A DNA stretch of 64,000 nucleotides from Flavobacterium sp. N502540 (GTDB lineage Bacteria > Bacteroidota > Bacteroidia > Flavobacteriales > Flavobacteriaceae), in contig NZ_CP110012.1 of assembly GCF_025947365.1 (NCBI RefSeq), positions 124,001-188,000 on the forward strand, in the 5' to 3' direction. The position numbers and the translations under genes were made by a program. Below the pieces are notes generated by a model, which had not been told where the DNA came from, made no database searches, and saw only the letters and a list, made by a program, of their open reading frames with translations. How positions within the stretch are numbered: the first letter of the stretch is position 1; each line of letters begins with the position of its first letter. Of this stretch, positions 54,472 to 62,242 are shown piece after piece.

Positions 54472-55632
54472 TTAAAGTTTATTTAACTTGAGGTCACCAT
54501 TTGCATCCGAATTTCCAAAATTATAAGTAATATTCAAAAAACCAAGAAAATTAGATTTCTCAATATCATACTTGATCGTTAAAGGAATCCAAATATCTTT
54601 AGTTACACGAATTCTGAAATCGGAACTCGCTAAAAAAGTATTCTTTTTTTCATCAGCTAATTTATTTTTCAAAATCGAATTATACTCCATATATAATTTT
54701 ATTTCAAATACACTTTGTTCATTTCTTTTAAACATTTTATAGTTAAGACCGGCAGAATTTCTCGATTCTAATCTTTGAACACTCTTCTCTATTAAAGTGT
54801 CGGAGTAAATTAAATTTGATCTAATATCTAATTCCAGCTGTTTAAAACCTTTTAAAAAAACAGTCCCGAAGGTAAGTTTCTTATTATTTCCCTTATCGTT
54901 AGTAGTTCCATTTAAAGAAAGTGTCCATAATGCTTTTTTTTCAAGATCGGAATATTCATCTTTTCTTAATTCATGAATTTTTTCAATATAATCTTTCAAT
55001 TTTATCGATTTGTTCCGGTTTTCAAACTCAGTAAGGATTTGATCAAAATAAGGATTTGATTTACTTAATTCATCTATTTTATCAAATTCTTTATCTTTCA
55101 GTATAGAGGTTGCTATGTTTATAGCTTTTATATTTGCACTTAACTCCTTGTTATCTGTTTTATCTAATTCATCAACAAGTTTATCATATATTTTAGACAA
55201 TTCACTCCTCCAAAATTTATATTCAAGTGCAAGCACAGTTTTTGCAAAATTGACAACGTCTTCGTCTCTCTTATTAAATACAGCGTAAGTAATTCCGCCA
55301 GAAAATCCTTTGTAATTAAATTGTTCATCAAAATTAAGCTTGGTATTGAACTCTAAATTTCTTGAAAATTTCTGTTTAGAAAAAACTATATCTTTTGTGA
55401 TATTCTCGCAAAAAATAGATTTGATACCGTATAAGGTAGAATTAAATTCAACACTTTTGTTTGGCCCCGTTAAATTACTAGTTCCTAATTGAAAAATACT
55501 GGAAAGTATATCTTTATAGTTCCCAGATTTTGATTTCTCGGTCATCTCTCTAAGCTTTTGAATTGTATCATTTTGAGCTAGTACAATATTAGACACCAAT
55601 AAAGCTAAAAAACATATAAAGTATTTTTTCAT
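54472..55632 (-). CDS. Secreted, probable outer-membrane barrel protein of unknown function
   Basis: This 386-residue protein has a signal peptide (MKKYFICFLALLVSNIVLAQ). The middle (about residues 130-235) is helical and charged. Both flanks have alternating amphipathic strands (NLEFNTKLNFDEQFNYKGF; FLGFLNITYNFGN near the end), typical of an outer-membrane barrel, here possibly split by the helical insert. No family is recognised. It lies 11 bases after the 98-residue gene. The pair is expressed from a promoter with the palindromic site used by the divergent two-component genes. Confidence 0.65.
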   Translation of the reverse strand: MKKYFICFLALLVSNIVLAQNDTIQKLREMTEKSKSGNYKDILSSIFQLGTSNLTGPNKSVEFNSTLYGIKSIFCENITKDIVFSKQKFSRNLEFNTKLNFDEQFNYKGFSGGITYAVFNKRDEDVVNFAKTVLALEYKFWRSELSKIYDKLVDELDKTDNKELSANIKAINIATSILKDKEFDKIDELSKSNPYFDQILTEFENRNKSIKLKDYIEKIHELRKDEYSDLEKKALWTLSLNGTTNDKGNNKKLTFGTVFLKGFKQLELDIRSNLIYSDTLIEKSVQRLESRNSAGLNYKMFKRNEQSVFEIKLYMEYNSILKNKLADEKKNTFLASSDFRIRVTKDIWIPLTIKYDIEKSNFLGFLNITYNFGNSDANGDLKLNKL

Positions 55633-55643
55633 GATCTGTTTAT

Positions 55644-55940
55644 TTAAATTTCGAAATAAAATAATTCAGTAATGAATGGCTTCGTTGTCACTCTTTTAGC
55701 ATTATGAAATGGTCCTCTGGTAAAACTACCCACTAACTCAATTTCTGTTTTTCCATTTATAGCGTTCATTCCAAATAGTTTAAGGGTATAGCGACCGCTT
55801 TCTATATTAAAATCTTGATTAAAAGAAGTTGGAGATTCATACTCAATTTCTTTACGAGTGTCTATATTTTTGATTTCAACTCTAATTGGCAGGGGTGCTA
55901 ATCCATCACTAATTCTAACTTTTACTTTAATTGTTTTCAT
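55644..55940 (-). CDS. Small beta-sandwich-like protein, unknown function
   Basis: The ATG at 55940 gives 98 residues with no signal peptide, starting MKTIKVKVRISDGLAPLPIR. Strand patterns and a GRYTLKLFGMNAINGKTEIEL segment suggest an immunoglobulin-like or C2-like sandwich. An upstream in-frame ATG at 55964 would lie three bases from the -7 box and is less likely. It is the first gene of the operon opposite the response regulator. No family is recognised, and a cytosolic or non-classically exported effector is possible. Confidence 0.65.
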   Translation of the reverse strand: MKTIKVKVRISDGLAPLPIRVEIKNIDTRKEIEYESPTSFNQDFNIESGRYTLKLFGMNAINGKTEIELVGSFTRGPFHNAKRVTTKPFITELFYFEI

Positions 55941-55966
55941 GATTTCTATGTTTTTAGTTAACATCT

Positions 55967-55998
55967 CAAAAGTATCCTGATAACAGTATATCAATCAA
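55967..55998 (-). promoter_or_regulatory. Promoter of the 98-residue/barrel operon
   Basis: On the minus strand TTG (55996-55998), 21 bases, then TACTTTTG (55967-55974), a full match to the Bacteroidota consensus. The TTG is the end of the palindromic arm at 55996-56018. Confidence 0.7.
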
Positions 55999-56018
55999 TT
56001 ACCCTTTTGGGTGATATT
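55996..56018. promoter_or_regulatory. Palindromic operator, left copy
   Basis: This 23-base site has the core ACCCTTTTGGGT and is the exact reverse complement of 56096-56118. It abuts the -33 box of the minus-strand promoter, as expected of an activator site. The LuxR-type regulator encoded next to it is the natural candidate. Confidence 0.75.
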
Positions 56019-56095
56019 TTATTTTTTACAATTCTCACTTTATTTTTTGTAAGTTTATTCTATAAATACCATTTGTCTTTTTTGAGTTAATTTCT

Positions 56096-56118
56096 AATAT
56101 CACCCAAAAGGGTAATTG
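56096..56118. promoter_or_regulatory. Palindromic operator, right copy
   Basis: The exact reverse complement of 55996-56018, with core ACCCAAAAGGGT. Its end contains the TTG (56116-56118) that serves as the -33 box of the response-regulator promoter. Confidence 0.75.
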
Positions 56119-56146
56119 CGGTCAATGAACTTATTGTACAACTTTG
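56116..56146 (+). promoter_or_regulatory. Promoter of the two-component operon
   Basis: TTG at 56116-56118, then 20 bases, then CAACTTTG (56139-56146), one base off TAnnTTTG. It mirrors the minus-strand promoter on the other side. Confidence 0.55.
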
Positions 56147-56165
56147 TAAAAGAAAATGTAACGCC

Positions 56166-56795
56166 ATGAAGATACAAGTAGCCATAGTAGAGGATGATAA
56201 GAATTACAATCAGGCCTTAAAAAATATCATCGATTTCCAACAGGATATGGAATGTGTGGCTCAGTTTTTTAACGGTAAAAATGCTTTGCAAAAACTGGAA
56301 GCCCTGGAACCAGACGTGGTTTTAATGGATATTCAGTTGCAGGATTTATCAGGTATTGATCTTGTTTTTAAATTAACAGACGTAATGCCAGGCACAACCT
56401 TTGTTATGTGCACCAGTTTTGAAAATGACGAAAAAATATTTTCGGCATTACGTGCAGGTGCAAGTGGTTATCTGGTAAAAGGAGATCCGCTAGACAAGAT
56501 AATTCAGGCGATTCAGGAAGCTCACAAAGGCGGTGCCCCTATGAGTTTTGCGATTGCAAAGCGCGTTTTACAACATTTTCAGGAAACAAAAGTACAAGTA
56601 CAAACCTTATCGTTACTGACTGTAACCGAAAAAGAAGTTCTTGACTTGCTGGCGCAGGGACTTCTCTACAAAGAAATTGCCGATAAAAAAAATGTCACCA
56701 TCGACACCATTAAAAAACACATTGGCAATATCTACCGAAAGCTACAGGTAAGTAACAAAATTGAAGCAATTAACAAGTTTAACACCAAAAACTAG
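56166..56795 (+). CDS. LuxR/NarL-type response regulator
   Basis: This 209-residue protein has a receiver domain (residues 3-120) with VEDDKNYN acidic residues, the phospho-accepting Asp in EPDVVLMDIQLQDLSG near residue 57 and the CTSFEND/GYLVKGD switch residues. A LuxR helix-turn-helix follows (about 145-205) with LTVTEKEVLDLLAQGLLYKEIA and TIDTIKKHIGNIYRKLQV. It should be phosphorylated by the histidine kinase at 58157 and bind the palindromes upstream of its own gene. Two small unknown genes lie between it and the kinase, with gaps of five and four bases, so all four form one operon. Confidence 0.95.
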   Translation: MKIQVAIVEDDKNYNQALKNIIDFQQDMECVAQFFNGKNALQKLEALEPDVVLMDIQLQDLSGIDLVFKLTDVMPGTTFVMCTSFENDEKIFSALRAGASGYLVKGDPLDKIIQAIQEAHKGGAPMSFAIAKRVLQHFQETKVQVQTLSLLTVTEKEVLDLLAQGLLYKEIADKKNVTIDTIKKHIGNIYRKLQVSNKIEAINKFNTKN

Positions 56796-56800
56796 AAATT

Positions 56801-57508
56801 ATGGACACACTAAAACTACAAGAAAAAGTTACTAAAAAAGCATTTTTAAAAAAATTTGAAAAATCACCACCGCTAGTTCTTAAAACTATGCCGGATGTGG
56901 AGGTTGATTCAAGAAATAAAGCCTTAAGAAAACTAGCAATAAAGAATATGATTTATGATTTCTGTATCGATTCAGAAAATTTCATTTCTGAAATATCTAG
57001 TTCTTATGATAATGCCCCTGTAGAAGAAAAGAAGAAATTAGATTACTTTAAAATATACTTCATACAAGATGATAATGATCAATTTTCAATTTGTTTTTCT
57101 ATATCTTCTGTAGAAACCGAAAAATTTGGAGATAAAGATTTCTTTTTCAAAATTAAGGCTAAAAAAATAGAAAAAATTGAGAAAGAAGACTTTATAAAAT
57201 ATAGTAACAATTATAAAAATAAATTACTTCAAACAATTAATACACAAACCAGGATTGGTGATCTCCAAATCAAAAATACAGAAGCAGTTAGTTATAAACT
57301 TAAAGACCTCTACTTTTTTATTCTAAAGCATTTTTTAATTAACTCTAAACCTGAATCTAGTTACTCAGAATTGTTTTTTGAAATGATTAAATTTGAAGAA
57401 ACCGCTGAAGAGCCTACAAATCAAAATAAATTGAGTATCGTTGTTCGTGCACAAAGTGTTTCAAAAGGCAGAGCTCAAGCATACGACTTTGGAAGAGTTT
57501 ATCCTTAA
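56801..57508 (+). CDS. Unknown soluble protein in the two-component operon
   Basis: This 235-residue protein has no signal peptide or membrane segment. It is lysine/glutamate/phenylalanine-rich, with an N-terminal helix (MDTLKLQEKVTKKAFLKKFE), a mixed middle (DYFKIYFIQDDNDQFSICFSIS) and a C-terminal SIVVRAQSVSKGRAQAYDFG tail with unusual GRAQ/AYDFGR residues. No family is recognised. Its position between regulator and kinase suggests a signalling or target role, but nothing in the sequence shows it. Confidence 0.7.
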   Translation: MDTLKLQEKVTKKAFLKKFEKSPPLVLKTMPDVEVDSRNKALRKLAIKNMIYDFCIDSENFISEISSSYDNAPVEEKKKLDYFKIYFIQDDNDQFSICFSISSVETEKFGDKDFFFKIKAKKIEKIEKEDFIKYSNNYKNKLLQTINTQTRIGDLQIKNTEAVSYKLKDLYFFILKHFLINSKPESSYSELFFEMIKFEETAEEPTNQNKLSIVVRAQSVSKGRAQAYDFGRVYP

Positions 57509-57512
57509 CTAA

Positions 57513-58160
57513 ATGGAAGTATTACAAATTGTTTACATAAGTTGTTTAAGCATAACAACACTAAAAGCAATAGTTTTGGGCTGGAAATATACATTTCCTG
57601 CTCAAAACTATTTGGGTATTTATCTAATTGGGACTTTAAGTTTAGAAGTCTTTGGAGAAATTAAAGCCTACTTAAAGCAATTTGACTTTGCCGTTTATTA
57701 TAATATATATGCAATATCCTGCATTCTATTTTTTGGAATCTATTTTTCAAAAATCTATATCGGAAATTTTAAGCGAATTGGATTATTTGTTGCATTCATC
57801 CTTTTATCTTACTGTTTCATTTTTATTGATATTCTAAGCACAAAGTTTTTACCACAACTAGGAATATTGGTAGCTTTATTCTACATTTTTAATTCCATTT
57901 TGTGGTTTTATCAAAAACTTCAAATTCCGGTTGAAGGTAAGATTACCGACGATCAGAATTTCTGGATTTCAACCGCTTTACTTTTCTGGAGTACTTACAT
58001 TATTTTTAGGTTTACACCTATGTATTTATTCGAAAAGGAAGATCTGTTTTTCTTAGAAATTCTAAAAAAAATTAGCTCTGTAGTCAATTTTATCATGTAT
58101 GCTCTATTTTATTATGCCCTTATAAAATATGAGCGAATCACAAAAACCTCAACTAAATGA
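57513..58160 (+). CDS. Six- or seven-helix membrane protein, probable sensor partner of the kinase
   Basis: This 215-residue protein is almost all membrane: segments at about residues 3-22, 30-50, 58-78, 85-103, 112-132, 145-163 and 180-207. The layout is like that of 7TM sensor modules, and it overlaps the kinase gene by four bases (ATGA). The kinase itself has only one membrane segment and no input domain. A split sensor, with this protein as the membrane input, is therefore a reasonable inference. The ligand is unknown. Confidence 0.75.
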   Translation: MEVLQIVYISCLSITTLKAIVLGWKYTFPAQNYLGIYLIGTLSLEVFGEIKAYLKQFDFAVYYNIYAISCILFFGIYFSKIYIGNFKRIGLFVAFILLSYCFIFIDILSTKFLPQLGILVALFYIFNSILWFYQKLQIPVEGKITDDQNFWISTALLFWSTYIIFRFTPMYLFEKEDLFFLEILKKISSVVNFIMYALFYYALIKYERITKTSTK

Positions 58161-58984
58161 GCGAGCTGCCTCACGAAATAAAACTTACTTATATCATTGC
58201 CATCATAGTGATGCTACTTTTTGTTTGTTTTATAATTATCGTCGTGTTTATTTACAACAAAAAACAGCTTATTCAGCAGCAGGAAAACCAAATCAAAGAA
58301 AGCGAGTTTCAAAACCAGTTGCTGCAGAAAGAATTAGAACGTCAGAAAGCAATTCAAGTAGAAAGAGAGCGTATTTCGCAGGATATGCATGATGATCTTG
58401 GTGCCGGAATTTCGGCCATAAAACTTCAGGCAGAATTTTTAAAATATAAAATGCCTGAAGAAAGTTTTTCGGAAGATCTGGAAGTCATTATAACTACTTC
58501 AGAAGATATGAATTTAGCCATGAGAGAAATTCTCTGGAGTCTGAATTCTCAAAATGATACTATTGGTAATTTTATAGAATATGTGAGTCTCTATGTCAAA
58601 CGTTTTTTAGACAAAACGACTATAACATTTCAGCTAGATTCGAATATCATTGAAAAAGAAACCAATTTATCTGTAAAAGCCAGAAGAAATCTCTTTTTGG
58701 TAGTAAAAGAAGCCGTACACAATGTATACAAACACAGTGAGGCCACTAACCTACTGATTAGATTTGAGGAATCTGATATTTCGTTTAAAATTGAAATCAT
58801 CGATGACGGTATCGGATTTTCTGAAACGATTCAAAAAGGAAATGGTATCAACAATATGTCGCTTCGAATGGAAGCCATACATGGCACTTTTAAAATTGTT
58901 TCTGCTCAAAAAGGGACACATTTATTGTTTGTGTGCCCCTTAGAAGATCAAATTTTAGAACAGTACAGCAAAGAATCTTTTTAA
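58157..58984 (+). CDS. Sensor histidine kinase, HisKA_3 type
   Basis: This 275-residue kinase has one transmembrane segment (about residues 12-32) followed by a coiled coil (KKQLIQQQENQIKESEFQNQ). The HisKA_3 dimerisation domain has the phospho-acceptor His in ERISQDMHDDLGAGISAI near residue 77. The ATPase has N-box KEAVHNVYKHSEA and DDGIGF with GNGINNMSLRMEAI. It lacks any periplasmic input domain, so sensing probably depends on the overlapping membrane protein. It is the classic partner of the LuxR-type regulator at 56166. Confidence 0.93.
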   Translation: MSELPHEIKLTYIIAIIVMLLFVCFIIIVVFIYNKKQLIQQQENQIKESEFQNQLLQKELERQKAIQVERERISQDMHDDLGAGISAIKLQAEFLKYKMPEESFSEDLEVIITTSEDMNLAMREILWSLNSQNDTIGNFIEYVSLYVKRFLDKTTITFQLDSNIIEKETNLSVKARRNLFLVVKEAVHNVYKHSEATNLLIRFEESDISFKIEIIDDGIGFSETIQKGNGINNMSLRMEAIHGTFKIVSAQKGTHLLFVCPLEDQILEQYSKESF

Positions 58985-59006
58985 TACATCAAAAGCAGGC
59001 TTTTCC

Positions 59007-60065
59007 TTATTTATACAATTCTTCTCTAATTTTGATTAGAGTTTGAACGGCCTTTTCTTCATCAGGTTTGTCAGGAAGATTTGAAGTTACGTAATGACTT
59101 TCGATTGAAGCAATTAATTGATCGGCCATTTCTAATAAATCATCGTATTCTTTATTTCCTGCTTTTATATCTAATAATTCATCCCGATTAGAAACTCTGA
59201 TATTTAATTTTCCAGTGGACAAAATCTGTTCCGCAGTTTGTAAAAGTCTGATAGTATGCATCATGTTTTTACTGTCATAATTCTTTCCATGCTGCTGATT
59301 CGTATTGTAACGATCTTCGTTACGCTTCTCAATCCAATTCCAGTATTCAGTATATTCTTTGCAATACTTTGAATAGCCATCCTGATTACAAGACAAGTAA
59401 CCCATTAGCTTTTCATCTTTTGGAATTGATGAAAGCGAAACTTCATTGGAGGTTTCTTTCTGAATAATTCCTTTATAGCCTAAAGTTTTATTTTCGTCAT
59501 AAAACATGGCAAACATTCCTTTTGAATTAGGCAGATTTACTAAACCTATTTGTTCCTGATTCCAGTTATTCTCTTTTAAAAATGCCAATAAAGAAACTGT
59601 TTCGTATCCATTTAAAACATAACAAAAGTCCAAAAGGTTTTTCTTTTCCTTTGGCATTGGATTTACAATTTTCTTGTTTAAACCTCTCGCCTTTTTGATC
59701 TGAGTTACGGCATAACCTGCAAAAGAATCTTTGCAGAGTTTAGACAAAAAATCTCCTAATTGTAAACGCTCCATCAGCGGATGTTTGTACAAAATACAAT
59801 CTTCCGGTGAAGCTAAAATTTCCAAAATATTAGGATTATTTTTAAGCAATAATTCTACAAAACGCCCTATTTCGTAATAAACCTCATCATTCGTCTCATT
59901 ACTAACCTGCGGAATATAATCTAACCCAAAGAATTTTTCTTTTGGCAGATAATAGACCCCTTTAATATCGGTATCGGATGTTGGTGTATTTAACCCAAAA
60001 GATCTACTACCCGAAATAACTTCGAATAGGATTAGGTTTTGGGATTTTAAATTTTGGATGGTCAT
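59007..60065 (-). CDS. RlaP-like nucleotidyltransferase (DNA polymerase beta superfamily)
   Basis: This 352-residue protein has the minimal nucleotidyltransferase motif GSRSFGLNTPTSDTDIKGVY near residue 19, with G-S followed by D-x-D metal-binding aspartates. A long C-terminal helical region follows (KNMMHTIRLLQTAEQILSTG). It fits the group of predicted nucleotidyltransferases called RNA-ligase-associated Pol-beta-like (RlaP), proposed from gene context to act in RNA repair. It lies 12 bases after a second, different family member and near rtcB, supporting that role. The substrate is not proven. Confidence 0.85.
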   Translation of the reverse strand: MTIQNLKSQNLILFEVISGSRSFGLNTPTSDTDIKGVYYLPKEKFFGLDYIPQVSNETNDEVYYEIGRFVELLLKNNPNILEILASPEDCILYKHPLMERLQLGDFLSKLCKDSFAGYAVTQIKKARGLNKKIVNPMPKEKKNLLDFCYVLNGYETVSLLAFLKENNWNQEQIGLVNLPNSKGMFAMFYDENKTLGYKGIIQKETSNEVSLSSIPKDEKLMGYLSCNQDGYSKYCKEYTEYWNWIEKRNEDRYNTNQQHGKNYDSKNMMHTIRLLQTAEQILSTGKLNIRVSNRDELLDIKAGNKEYDDLLEMADQLIASIESHYVTSNLPDKPDEEKAVQTLIKIREELYK

Positions 60066-60077
60066 TTTACTGAAATT

Positions 60078-60839
60078 TTAAACTAAACTATTCTTAAATG
60101 TTTCTCTTCTAAAAAACAAATCCAACTCTTCATTTATCTTATTCCCACTTCCTAACTGACTTGCATTCTCTTGATTAAATTGTATTGTTTCCAATAAAAA
60201 ATCGGTTATTAAAGTTTCTTTAGGGTGCAAATATTTTTCGTCCTGATGGGCTTTTATATTTTGCAACTCTATTATTTTCTCTTGTATATTTTGTGGTGCA
60301 ATTGGCAATAAATCGGCAAAAGCAACGGGTGGAAAAGTATTCTTTTCTATAATCCATTTTCCTGCTAAAGCTGTTCTTAAAGCGTAGAAATAACTCTTTA
60401 GTTTTACTTCTTCCATTTCGCAAACTTCCATAAAGTTTTTCGTTGTTCCTAAATAGTGGTGTAAAACCGCTATTGGTGAAAAACATTCAACGGCTAAATC
60501 TTGCATTTGTTTTACAAAATCATCCTCCTGAAAATACACAACTGGCGAAAACAACCACTCAATCAAAGCTGTATTAGATTTTGCTAATAACTTTACAGAT
60601 TTACGTAAATCCCATCCAGAACCATCAAGGTCATCTTCGGTCATGAACTCGATAACGTCCGGTTGTTCCCAAAGCGACAAATAGTATTCTGGTTTGTGTT
60701 TGTATATAAAACGAATATCATAATCGCTGTCCGGAGAAGCAAATCCCCACGCACGACTTCCAGATTCTACTGCAAAAAGTACCTCTACCTCTTTCTGCTT
60801 TTCTATTTCTTTTAATTTTTCTAATATTTTTTCTTTCAT
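60078..60839 (-). CDS. Second RlaP-like nucleotidyltransferase
   Basis: With the ATG at 60839 this is 253 residues. The motif ESGSRAWGFASPDSDYDIRFIY near residue 21 carries the G-S and D-x-D catalytic signature. IEFMTEDDLDGSGWDLRKSVKLLAKSN near 60 is typical of the YcgL-like/RlaP group. It is the promoter-proximal gene of the pair, and its -7 box is 9 bases before the ATG. The 42-bp promoter element shared with the Roc-COR-TIR gene sits just upstream. It is related to but clearly different from its downstream partner, so the two may form a heteromer or act in series. Confidence 0.85.
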   Translation of the reverse strand: MKEKILEKLKEIEKQKEVEVLFAVESGSRAWGFASPDSDYDIRFIYKHKPEYYLSLWEQPDVIEFMTEDDLDGSGWDLRKSVKLLAKSNTALIEWLFSPVVYFQEDDFVKQMQDLAVECFSPIAVLHHYLGTTKNFMEVCEMEEVKLKSYFYALRTALAGKWIIEKNTFPPVAFADLLPIAPQNIQEKIIELQNIKAHQDEKYLHPKETLITDFLLETIQFNQENASQLGSGNKINEELDLFFRRETFKNSLV

Positions 60840-60848
60840 GATTGTTTT

Positions 60849-60898
60849 CAATGTAAATAAACAAAAAGCCTTCAAATCAAGCACAAATACCTGACTTA
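60849..60898 (-). promoter_or_regulatory. Promoter and upstream element of the RlaP pair, shared with the Roc-COR-TIR gene
   Basis: Bases 60857-60898 are 37/42 identical to 54337-54378. On the minus strand the order is a CAGGT...CTTG near-palindrome, TTTG, a 17-base spacer and TACATTG as -7. The placement relative to the -7 box agrees with the other copy within one base. Confidence 0.7.
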
Positions 60899-60938
60899 GA
60901 AGTCAACAAATAAAATTGCTAAGTAATAAAACTGCTAT

Positions 60939-62087
60939 TTAATAGTCTTCATCTTCTTTTGGAGCTGTTTTATTGCGGGTAGTGATCTCCCAATTTTCTT
61001 TTTGGTAAGGGTTATCTATTTTATTAATTTGAACTGAAATTTCTAATTCTTCTTTGTCTTCATCGTTTTTATGAATAAAAACCGCAAATTTATATCCTTT
61101 TATCTTTTCGATAAAATCCTCGGTTATAGCATTATTTTGATAATACTTTCTTACTATGTTAATTTCTTTTGAAAACTGAGTGTTTTCAGCTAAAAAACCT
61201 AATAATTGTAACGCAGTTTCTTTTCTAAATTCAGTATCATCTATTTTGTCGGGTTCTACTTTTTTATAAGACGTACTAAATTCTAAAGTCAAATTATCAC
61301 AACCTTCTACACTTGCCTTAATTATGGTATCATTCTTTTTGTATACTTCTGATATAGTTTCGGTATAATTGTGCATTTCGATGCTTCTGGTACGTTTTTC
61401 TACTTCAGGAATGGCATTAAAAATAGTTTTCGATTTTAATTTTGCCATTTTACAACTGGACAAATACGATTCTTCGTATACATTCCCATTTTTGTAGATA
61501 AAAGATAAGTTTGTAGATTTTAAATCCTGACCTGAATACGTTCTAAAGTTTTGTGTAACCTCCACTTTTAATTTATTATCGACAAAATCTGCTTCGTCAA
61601 TAATATTATATGAAAAAGGGGCATATCCTAAAATACGATGCGATTCTTTCTCCTTAATTTCATCTTTCATAATATAAAAAACGAACTCATTATTGGTGTT
61701 TACATTTCCTCCCAACATTCCTTCAGACGATCGATATATTACATAATCAATGATTCCATCATTATTAAAATCACCTTTTTCAATAATAGCAAATGAAACT
61801 GTATATGGATCGCCATCATTAGCAAAGCTTACATAATAAGGAGATTCGTTTATTTGCATTTCCTTATACTTTTGTTCGCCAATCTCTTCGTTTATAAGTC
61901 TTTTTAAAAGATTGCTTTCAATTTCGGTGAGAATTACTTTTTCTTCTTTTGGTTCTACAGTAGAAACCGTGTCTTTAGTATTCTTTTTATATACTGCTTT
62001 TACTTCTTTTTTACATGAAAATGCTAAAGCGATAAATGCAAGCAGCATTATTTTATTACTTTGAAAGTATATTGATTTATAAGTCAT
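60939..62087 (-). CDS. Lipoprotein of unknown function
   Basis: This 382-residue protein has a lipoprotein signal (KIMLLAFIALAFSC; Cys near residue 25) then a charged linker (KKNTKDTVSTVEPKEEK). A KGDFNNDGIIDYVIYRSSEG stretch near residue 105 resembles a calcium-binding FG-GAP/VCBS loop. The rest has no recognised family. It is likely anchored on the outer membrane. It lies 100 bases upstream of the RlaP pair but on the other side of that pair's own promoter. Confidence 0.7.
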   Translation of the reverse strand: MTYKSIYFQSNKIMLLAFIALAFSCKKEVKAVYKKNTKDTVSTVEPKEEKVILTEIESNLLKRLINEEIGEQKYKEMQINESPYYVSFANDGDPYTVSFAIIEKGDFNNDGIIDYVIYRSSEGMLGGNVNTNNEFVFYIMKDEIKEKESHRILGYAPFSYNIIDEADFVDNKLKVEVTQNFRTYSGQDLKSTNLSFIYKNGNVYEESYLSSCKMAKLKSKTIFNAIPEVEKRTRSIEMHNYTETISEVYKKNDTIIKASVEGCDNLTLEFSTSYKKVEPDKIDDTEFRKETALQLLGFLAENTQFSKEINIVRKYYQNNAITEDFIEKIKGYKFAVFIHKNDEDKEELEISVQINKIDNPYQKENWEITTRNKTAPKEDEDY

Positions 62088-62242
62088 TAATCAATCTATT
62101 TTTGGGAATTGAAATGTTTAAAATTTTATTGCTTATAGGCGCGTATAGTAGTTGCAACACGGTTTCAAATTAACAAATAAAAAACCACAAACTCACAAAG
62201 TAATTTTGCAAATCTGTGGTAAAAACTAATTAAATTATAATT

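Noticed and set aside
54472..58984. Two-component locus read as a polysaccharide-utilisation or SusCD system
   Set aside because: No SusC/SusD pair, glycosidase or hybrid sensor is next to it.
58990..59003. AAAAGC/GCTTTT as a terminator between the kinase and RlaP genes
   Set aside because: A two-base loop cannot form a stable hairpin; no other terminator was seen there.
62165..62215. ACCACA/TGTGGT pair as terminator of tatD
   Set aside because: The stem is only six pairs with a long loop and no clear T run.
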